This document shows positions 56,947 to 64,000 of a stretch of DNA of 64,000 bases, one piece after another. Every line of letters begins with the position of its first letter. Position 1 is the first letter of the stretch. The stretch is from Siphonodentalium dalli (lineage: Eukaryota > Mollusca > Scaphopoda > Gadilida > Siphonodentaliidae), in assembly GCA_032622095.1 (NCBI GenBank), contig CP136067.1:181818556-181882555 (forward strand), given 5' to 3'. The position numbers and the translations under genes are program-made. Below the pieces are notes generated by a model that saw only the letters and a program-made list of their open reading frames with translations, was not told the origin of the DNA and did no database searches.

Positions 56947-57159
56947 TATGTTGTAATTGATGCATGAAGTGATAAACCATCTTTACAAATGTTCTTGACA
57001 TGTTTCAAGCCACAATTCCAGGCCTAAGAAAGTAGAATATGTATTTTGTATTACGAGTAATATAAAAACATACCTTTGTGGGATAGTTTCAAAGAAATTG
57101 GTCAATATAGTGCTGAAACTACGTGTTTTGTACAAGTTTAAACCTTAACATTAAAGTGG

Positions 57160-57410
57160 CTGTGTTGGCATTGCCAATCAAAGTCCAATAAGATACCATA
57201 GTTAAATGAAAGTGACTGAAACCAGACGGTAAACATTGTAAAAGATCAAATTGAGGAAAAATATCCTCAAATTCATTTTCAGACTGAAATATTGAACTTC
57301 TACAGAAATTTGTGATGTTTGTTGTTGAAAAATCAATGACGGTCTGGTTTCATTAACTTTCATAAAATAATGGCTTCAATTTTGTGGTCTTGTTTTCATA
57401 GACCTACAAG
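57160..57410 (+). repeat. Dispersed repeat family F, copy 5 (diverged)
   Basis: AAAGTCCAATAAGATACCA, AACATTGTAAAAGATCAA, TTCAGACTGAAATATT and GTGATGTTTGTTG match other F copies in order. Both ends are poorly kept. Confidence 0.55.
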
Positions 57411-57464
57411 TGCCTTGGGTTCCTTTAAATGGGTGATGTACACTGAATCTGACCAATTATCATT

Positions 57465-57910
57465 ATGGGACCATCTCCTTTTATACTAAACATAATATAT
57501 GCAACAAATGAATGTATTTGAGCTATCGGTTAGTGAAAAATACACAGTCTTGTATGCTTTATGAACAATGCATGCAAACAACATGGTAATTATAATGAAA
57601 ATTAATTTATGACTGCAGTCATAAATAGTAATGTTCAGATAATGAAAAAACCCATCGGACCGATTTCCGATAACTGGAGGCACAATCGGCCGATTTCCGA
57701 TGTGTGTTTGTTCCCACACTGGAACTACATGTATATGCAGTTACACACTCATTGCACTCCCCATCTTGGTACAGTTTCAAAGCCAAATACAACAAAGAAA
57801 TATATACACACTGCCACAGAAGTATTTGCGCCAACGTCAGTTTTGCGCTGCCTTTGATATCTACCGGTAGTTGTTTGACAAAGAGATCAAAGGTGCCAAG
57901 TAAAGTTATG
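57465..57910. repeat. Dispersed repeat family E
   Basis: ATGGGACCATCTCCTTTTAT (57467) recurs at 48262. CCCATCGGACCGATTTC (57651) and ACAAAGAGATCAAAGGTGCC (57878) recur at 63046 and 63194, in the same order. Overlapping frames on both strands are repeat-derived. Confidence 0.65.
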
Positions 57911-58197
57911 ACACTGGGAACACTTGAACGTGGTGTAGAAGTCTTGATTGAATAATTGTAAGTTGCGACAATGTATGGAATGCCGATGATTATTTATATT
58001 TAGATAATAATTGCTGTAATATTTGTCCGAGATTTTCCAAATTCCCAATGGTCACACTTTTTATCTTTTAACAACTGGGAAGCTTCTATAGTTCCGCCTA
58101 TTCGATTTTTTTTTTCGTGAAACCGAATCCAAGTTCAATGTTAAAGCATATTTCATTGCATACGCCGTAACTTGTAACGAGGGCATCACTGTAACAA

Positions 58198-58271
58198 TGG
58201 CGATTCGCAGAATGAAAAAAAACGCAATTTGGGACTACTTCACCATATTGTGTCCTACAGACGAAAAAGCC
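58198..58271 (+). pseudogene. BED zinc-finger exon start, interrupted by a MITE
   Basis: ATG 58198 opens MAIRRMKKNAIWDYFTILCP followed by TDEKAKF. 'K.SA.WDYF......KAK(C)' is the N-terminal half of a BED zinc finger, the DNA-binding domain of hAT transposases and ZBED proteins. A MITE begins exactly after AKF (58272), so the Cys/His ligands are not present downstream in frame. A decayed hAT or ZBED gene. Confidence 0.55.
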
Positions 58272-58877
58272 AAATTTACCCCACCCCAATAGTACTTAAT
58301 CCTATAGAAAGGTATCCAACTTGGCCCGGCCTAATTTGTTTTATTATTTTTACAAAGTCCACAATCCGTTAAAATACACAAATATTCTTGTATCATAAAT
58401 ATCTCATATTTAGTTAGAAAGATATTTTATTACTCTTCAATTTGATATATCCCTTGTAAAAATTGGTAAAGATAAACTCCGGTTACGAGCACAGGTCTAA
58501 CGCAAACCGGCTGTAAAATTTCACTCGTTCGAGATGGTGTCCGCAAAAAGTCCGGTGTTTACACCGACTTTCGCTTCAAAAAACATGCTCAACGGTAAGT
58601 AGGATATATATTATACATCAATAGAAGCGGAATTGTTTACTGACCCACACAAACCAATCATGGCTCATCACGGCGAGTCTGATAGGAGTACTATTTATTG
58701 TTCTTATACAACACAATATATAACCAAGAAGTAGTGTCTATACGCTCTAAATATTTATGGAGTTATATGTATGTTTTAACATGATTGTGGACTTTGTAAA
58801 AATAATTAAAAAAATTAGCCGGGCCAAGTTGGATACCTTTCTATAGGATTAAGTACTATTGGGGGTGGGGTAAATTT
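58272..58877. mobile_element. 606-bp MITE with ~100-bp terminal inverted repeats
   Basis: AAATTTACCCCACCCCAATA at 58272 is inverted at 58877. Pairing runs with few mismatches through AGTACTTAATCCTATAGAAA, GGTATCCAACTTGGCCCGGC and TTTACAAAGTCCACAATC. No ORF. It broke the BED exon. Confidence 0.92.
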
Positions 58878-58899
58878 TTGTTCTGGGGGACCTGTGTTC

Positions 58900-59520
58900 T
58901 GATCGTGACTGTACTAATTCATGCAGATCAAATTATTGACATAGAATGTGATGTCACAACATGGCAGGTGCTCAACATGAAACTATATTCTAATGAGGTC
59001 AGCAGCTGTTAAAGCTTTCTTTTAATCTATTTCGTGTCAAATAACTTCATATATTACACGGGAAATGTGGGGCAGGTGTATTGCCATGCTTATATTATAT
59101 ATAATCATATCAGACTGTTTGGACGTCTGTTTTACATTCAATACTATGGTTGTATTGCTTGCGATTATTAAAGCGTGCATATTGCGCTTAGATACTAGAA
59201 CGTTTTTGTTAGTTTTGAAAATCGGTAAAAGTGATGTTTTACTGCGAGGTAGATTATCGATCGCTGATTCCGATTATCACTAGTCATAAATTCATTTTAT
59301 TTATAATTACTATGTTTGCATCGCACGTGAGTCTATTTTGAACAGAAATCCATGACTCAAATTAATTCATTTGTTGCATATATTCTGTTGAGTATAAAAG
59401 AAGATGGTTTCATAAATGATCGGATTTAGGGTACAGTACCCCTTTAACAGCCAAGAATGAACATTTTCAAGAACATATAAGGATATCACAGGTGTTAACT
59501 TCCTCATGTAAAACATTGAT
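58900..59520. repeat. Family E-related sequence
   Basis: 59130-59300 (TATGGTTGTATTGCTTGCGA...GATTCCGATTATCACTAG) resembles 63560-63710. 59300-59430 carries an inverted, diverged E segment (TTTGTTGCATATATTCTGTT). The 72-codon frame at 59065 is probably repeat-derived. Confidence 0.45.
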
Positions 59521-59523
59521 ACA

Positions 59524-59829
59524 TTATTTCAATTGGTTATACAAATCTTGCACTACTGGTGATAATTTCACTTTTTTCATACCAGCCAACTTTTCCAACA
59601 GTGAGAAAACGTTCTTCAACTCAACTGAATAGTCCAATTGAACACATAGTAGCAACCGAGAAGAAATTCGACAGCGTTGAAGAGTCCTTCTGATTTTACT
59701 GGGATCAGGTGCCGATCCACGCTGACGAAGTAGAATTCCTTTATTTTGATGATCCTTTATTTTGATGATGCCTGGCTGCTTCATCCCTTTGGATTCAGCG
59801 ATGCTAATACATTCATCAGGTGACTCATT
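59524..59829 (-). CDS. Terminal exon of an unidentified minus-strand gene
   Basis: Follows a strong acceptor (TTTATTATCATCATTTCAG) and is in frame for 101 residues to TAA. It reads NESPDECISIAESKGMKQPG, KIKDHQNKGILLRQRGSAPD, KIRRTLQRCR and LKNVFSLLEKLAGMKKVKLS, ending VVQDLYNQLK. The last ~60 residues look like a helical bundle. No family is recognised; superficial similarity to TFIIS-N/IBD-type bundles is not strong enough to name. It may follow the exon at 61461-61526 (both phase 0). Best candidate for a living host gene in this window. Confidence 0.55.
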   Translation of the reverse strand, partial: NESPDECISIAESKGMKQPGIIKIKDHQNKGILLRQRGSAPDPSKIRRTLQRCRISSRLLLCVQLDYSVELKNVFSLLEKLAGMKKVKLSPVVQDLYNQLK

Positions 59830-60434
59830 CTGAAATGATGATAATAAATTGTTGCCAAACATTGTGGAACGTGTGTTGAATAGATCAGTATGTGTGCATG
59901 TGAACAACTTATCTCAACTCATCTCAACAATATTTTAATATGAACCTAATGCCCTAAGTAATCGACCTCTTAAACAAAGCAGAATTATGGGTAACTTTTC
60001 AGGATTTAGTCGGAAACATGGCTTGTTGCCTTTCATCGGAAAGCTCTAGCCGAGAGTCTATACTGCATTTGAAAAGTCGAGAACAAAGCTGCGCCACCAT
60101 GTTCCTTTTATAGAACATAAAAGGAATCTCAAATATAAAGTGACAGTAAGTAATCATGTTCACACAAATAATCAGTTATGACGTAGCAAAGAATGTTGAT
60201 TTCTACAAAGTCTGCATTTCGTGCATTCCCATTTCCTGAATAATGCAGACGTAATTAGTGTTTGTTGCTGTGAAGTGCTATGGGTGAGAGATACATATAT
60301 TTGCAAAAATAACTGGCCAACAATAAATAAAAGTTACAAGAAACTTTTATTGTCTCTGATGAAATAAAAAAGGTATCGATGGCTACGGAATTACTTGCGG
60401 AATATATATGTATAGGTTATGTCATCGCGTTTAA

Positions 60435-60927
60435 AGGCACGTGAGGCCTTAGTTATCGAAAATATTCATATTTGTTCCAATCACCGTAACAGAAAAACAT
60501 TAAAACGCATACAGTTTCGTTCATATATACCATGACCAGCACGTAAACAGCATGTTATCATAAAGATTTACTATATTTTACCTAAGCAACAGCCTAATTG
60601 TGTTACAGAAGACAGAACAATGCTGCTGGCTAATCACACACAAATGGCATAAACGCTCTTTAATCGTTCCATATCAGGAATTCGCCCACAAAGAACGCTC
60701 TTTATGTTTACCATCATAATATAAACAAACACCAGAAAGGTAACTTTTTATGCTTTTGTTTACATAACAATGGTCAAAAATATGACAATAACATACTGTT
60801 TATGCGATATTTCTTATTTGTATACGGACAAGGTCTGTCTACATTTTGTTGTTCTTTCTGTTTGTGGCGGTTTTTGACGGGTGGAAATATTTTCACAGGA
60901 TACCCACCGCCAAGGCCAACCGTACCT
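60435..60927 (+). mobile_element. Family B non-autonomous DNA element, copy 4
   Basis: 493 bp with TTAA on both sides (60431-60434, 60928-60931). It lies in what would be an intron of the minus-strand gene. Paired boxes at about 60652 and 60693. Confidence 0.88.
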
Positions 60928-61394
60928 TTAAGATTATTGCACAAACATATTGTTTTATCACTAGGTCAAAGGCCTCTGAGCAGACAGGGAGATTGACAAC
61001 CCATTTTCTTTGTTAGGTTTGGCTAGTTTCCGAAATGATATCTCGACTTCGATTCGTTCAATTTTGCCGAGTTATATGTCAAATAGAAGGGAATTTTATT
61101 GTCCAATAAGACACCTGGGGATATTTTGGCTGCAATTATCAATTTCTAGAATTTATCAGTGATTTGAAAGTCCGTGTGGTTTTCGCCAAAGTCGATCATT
61201 GGAACCTTCACACTGGTGTAGTCTATATTGGTATTTTAGTCATTTTCCACATGGATCTGTGGTTTGCACTCCAATTTAACCCAATAATATTAACTTTTTC
61301 CCCCCATTATCCAAATAGGTCAATATAAAAATGAATTTCGAACAAAATGGACAACAATTTTTTTTGTTGGAAAGTCAGCATCGGTATGTTTTAA

Positions 61395-61445
61395 ATGCCT
61401 CTTTCCAAATTATGTATGGGATTTGAATGAGCCATGTCCGTTTAA
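61395..61445 (-). repeat. Family A 5'-end fragment
   Basis: On the minus strand it reads TTAAACGGACATGGCTCATT, matching the start of family A and supporting TTAA as the natural boundary. The rest of the element is absent. Confidence 0.6.
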
Positions 61446-61460
61446 TAATTAAATTTTCAC

Positions 61461-61526
61461 TGACCCAGAATTCTTGAAGCAGTAGGCTCCCTCTGTCGCG
61501 ACTCGAGAGCTGACTCTCCGCTTCGG
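61461..61526 (-). CDS. Possible 66-nt internal exon of the minus-strand gene
   Basis: Preceded by TTGTTTCAATGTGCAG and followed by GTGAAA. Encodes 22 residues, PKRRVSSRVATEGAYCFKNS plus GS, phase 0 at both ends, so it would splice cleanly between 62108-62349 and 59524-59829. Small exon, supported only by splice signals and phase. Confidence 0.4.
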
Positions 61527-62107
61527 CTGCACATTGAAACAATATGGAAGTACCATAATTGTGGCCTTATCCTTTTCTGGAACAGGAAGAACAAACAAGT
61601 GAGAGATTATAAAGTAGATGCAAAAGTGTTAAAACTATAACCCTGTTGATGGTCATTTTTCAATGCGGTCTCAATGCGCATTCGAGAGGGACACTTATTT
61701 TGAGAATATACATGTATGTAGCATCATCTATTGAATCTTAGAAAAAACTTGATGGAATATCCACTGGATCTGGCATAAAGTCTGCAATATAAATATATAC
61801 GCAGCGAGCTTTGACTCAAAACAGAATTAGCTGGTTTACGTCGAAGGAAACTGACTAATTCTTCATATTCAATATTCACATTACATTATACAAGCAATAG
61901 CTTTTTATGAACTGAGGCATATTATGTTTTTGGCATGTCTGTCCATCGGTCCACATTTTGTTTCTGGATGATAAGCTTAGATAGTTTCAACTGAATGGAA
62001 GAAAATTTACTAGCTCAAAAAAGTCAAGTTATAATTTGGGTTCCATCTGCAGATTGTCGCCTGAGTTACGGCCCTTTTTGAATAGAATGAAATATGTTAC
62101 TGGTTAC

Positions 62108-62349
62108 CTGGTATGAGTTTACTGGTCCAACATGTAGAGTTTGTTGTTCTAGCTTTGGTATTTTGTAAACCAATACGCTTGTTAAGACTTTACCATTTGT
62201 TTCCTGTCCATTGATCATGTCAATAACCTCACTATAATTTGTCAGTTTCCACTTTGCCAAGTGGAGAATCTTGTCCTGATTTTGTTCCAGGTTATACGCC
62301 AATGGGAAACCATCATCGGTTTCCACTATATTGAGGTATTCCAGTTCCG
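62108..62349 (-). CDS. Internal exon of an unidentified minus-strand gene
   Basis: Stop-free frame reading ELEYLNIVETDDGFPLAYNL, QDKILHLAKWKLTNYSEVID and VLTSVLVYKIPKLEQQTLHV, ending with CAG and a GTAACC donor at 62107. The acceptor is probably the CTAG just above 62349. The composition is that of a normal cytoplasmic/nuclear protein; no family recognised. Further upstream, 62470-62610 and 62860-63000 may hold another exon (frame LILMYYDVDVVKIDIVKLG), now split by the hAT MITE at 62619. Confidence 0.5.
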
Positions 62350-62618
62350 CTAGATTAACCTTTTTGTATATAATTTCATACTAACTAAAGTTCTCCCATT
62401 GGTTATAATAGTCAGTTGTAAAAATCGCTCTTGTCAGAGGTATTGCAAGAGCATTTAGCCAGCCCTCCAATGACAATTTCTATTATTTGGTCTTTGTTTG
62501 GAATAATCGAGTTGTACAGACAAAACAGTTAAAATTTCAACTTCCAATGTTCCAAGTTTAACTATATCAATTTTAACTACATCTACATCATAGTACATTA
62601 AAATCAGACCCTCGAACA

Positions 62619-62853
62619 TAGGGCCCTGCGATTCGGGTGTTTTCATTTCGAATCAAATCTGGAATCGAATCGGGCAAACGATTCGAAATCGAATCGAATC
62701 GAATCATTATAACTGAGCCAATTTTCTTTTCAGTAAAACCATTGTGGTCCAGAAGTAATGGATATGCACATGTCACCAAAGATGCGACAAAATCCGAATC
62801 ATGGTAGCGAATCAAATCAGACAAAAGATTTCGAATTGATTCGCAGGGCCCTA
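62619..62853. mobile_element. 235-bp hAT-type MITE with 8-bp target duplication
   Basis: Ends TAGGGCCCTGCGATTCG and its inverse CGATTCGCAGGGCCCTA-type terminus. Direct 8-bp repeat CTCGAACA at 62611-62618 and 62854-62861. 8-bp duplications and (T/C)AGGG ends are characteristic of hAT elements. Subterminal CGATT/AATCG repeats (ATCGAATCGAATCGAATC) fit hAT transposase binding repeats. Confidence 0.93.
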
Positions 62854-63034
62854 CTCGAACAGCTCCGCATTACAGTCAGAAGAAAATAGGTGGGGTTCCT
62901 TTACTATTAACAGGCATTGTGCAATTGCCACAGCCCTCGAAATTAGGAAAAATTTCGCACGGCAAATTAAATGATGTGGCACGTTAGATTCCGAATATTT
63001 GCAATTATATTCCCCCCCCCAAGTGATATTCGGA

Positions 63035-63225
63035 TAATGCAAATGCCCATCGGACCGATTTCTGGTAACTGTTGGCACAATCGGCTGTTTTCTGATTCAG
63101 TTTATATATATTGAGTGTTTGTTCCCGTATACACCCATTGCATGCTGACATCAGCTGTGCTCTGCTTTTGATGTATGCCGGTAGACGTTTTGACGAAGAG
63201 ATCAAAGGTGCCGTCTCTGGGGACT
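63035..63225. repeat. Dispersed repeat family E, second copy
   Basis: CCCATCGGACCGATTTCTGG, GTGTTTGTTCCC, CATTGCA, TGCCGGTAGACGTTTTGACG and AGAGATCAAAGGTGCC occur in the same order as at 57650-57900, with the middle shortened. Confidence 0.65.
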
Positions 63226-64000
63226 ACTGAGTAACCATGCATGACACACATGTATGCGGTGTAAAATTCTTTTTACTTGAGTTATGCCCCTTTTTCGACT
63301 TAGATTTAACCCGGTATGTGGTTTCCAGATAACTTTAGATTGAATCAAGTGAACTGAACCAAATTGGGTATGTGAATTGTTAGTCAAAAATACCAGTTGA
63401 AGTTATTGTGCTTTATTTTTGTTATTATTTCATTTTAAGTCAAAGGTTTCAAACAAATGAATTAATCCTTGCCCCACTACTCCAGAAATGGGCGTATTAT
63501 GCCACGCCCAGAGGGTGTGCTCTTGTCAGACTGTTACAACTGTTTCCTACGGTCAATCCAACGGTTGTATTGGCCTGTTTATTAAAACTGCATATTGGGC
63601 TTATATACCATCACAGAATTTTGGTTTTGGCAATCAGTAAAACTGCGGACAATTAATATCCAATGGGTTATTATCAGCTGATGGCCGGTTCCGATTCCAA
63701 TTATCGGAACATCACTATTTCCCATAGCATTGCTTATTGCCTGCCATTGCCAATTTTGTGGGACTGTTGTCAGTCAATCATAACATCTATCACTAAAGCG
63801 ATTCAATTTTATTTTCAGGTACATGTATGAAATACTACATGATGATATGTGACTCGACTAGAACAGCGACCATTTGTAAGTGCTTTTATAATAAACAAAT
63901 TTGTGCCAACATACACACAAAGAATTATTATTCTGTAATACAACAAAGTGCTTTGTCAAAAAAATAGGCAAGAATACAATTGAAAAACTTGAGATTAAGA
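63226..64000. other. No feature recognised to the window edge
   Basis: 63560-63710 resembles 59130-59300. An 82-codon plus frame (63408-63656) overlaps this repeat and is unlikely to be a gene. A TTTATTTTCAG acceptor-like site occurs near 63819; any exon after it is too short to judge before the edge. Confidence 0.3.

Overview
This is an AT-rich, intron-bearing animal genome fragment, most probably from a mollusc and perhaps a bivalve. The evidence is non-LTR retrotransposon remnants, a tRNA-headed SINE, BED/hAT and Crypton-like transposase exons, a TATDN2-like TatD fragment (a family often amplified in bivalves) and dense short inverted-repeat elements. There is no bacterial gene organisation. 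Long conserved host genes are essentially absent, and most of the 64 kb is layered, nested mobile DNA. The species assignment is inference.

0-16 kb: a multi-exon Crypton/DUF3504-type tyrosine recombinase gene (594-3265) has two in-frame stops, each explicable as one C-to-T change. It is followed by a 31-bp satellite of about 41 copies built from palindromic hexamers, and by a 5'-truncated LINE (5105-6104). Then come short dispersed families called here A (~430 bp), B (~490 bp, TTAA-flanked), C (exactly 400 bp, piggyBac-like ends, two internal 68-bp palindromes) and F (~320 bp), with several hairpin elements.

15-30 kb: TA-dinucleotide cruciform repeats with a LINE 3' fragment, then a 4.1-kb foldback element (20333-24457). 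Its inverted arms are tandem arrays of ~172-bp units, and its core holds a degenerate minisatellite plus a 572-bp tandem duplication. Next are arrays of an EcoRI-site repeat (family D), a large TIR element with a second 958-bp TIR element nested inside it (25879-26836, TSD CATGC, empty site visible in the paralogue near 42030), and a SINE.

30-48 kb: hAT/BED transposase exons (32254-32455, 34150-34465) surround a B element and a TatD fragment with a premature stop. A non-coding 7.7-kb inverted-repeat element (35985-43706) follows; its right terminal repeat is split by a nested 1.8-kb element. A decayed minus-strand LINE is split by an A element (45.1-46.6 kb), and a 745-bp TIR element follows.

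48-64 kb: a LINE reverse-transcriptase fragment with an intact YADD motif (52213-53290), a doubly palindromic MITE (54745-55151), candidate exons, a third C element, a BED-finger exon broken by a MITE (58198-58877), the 3'-terminal exons of an unidentified minus-strand gene (59524-62349) and a 235-bp hAT MITE with a perfect 8-bp target duplication (62619-62853).

Nothing here forms an operon or pathway. The connecting themes are nested insertion, palindromic non-autonomous elements and a paired AACGCTCTTT box shared by otherwise different repeat families.
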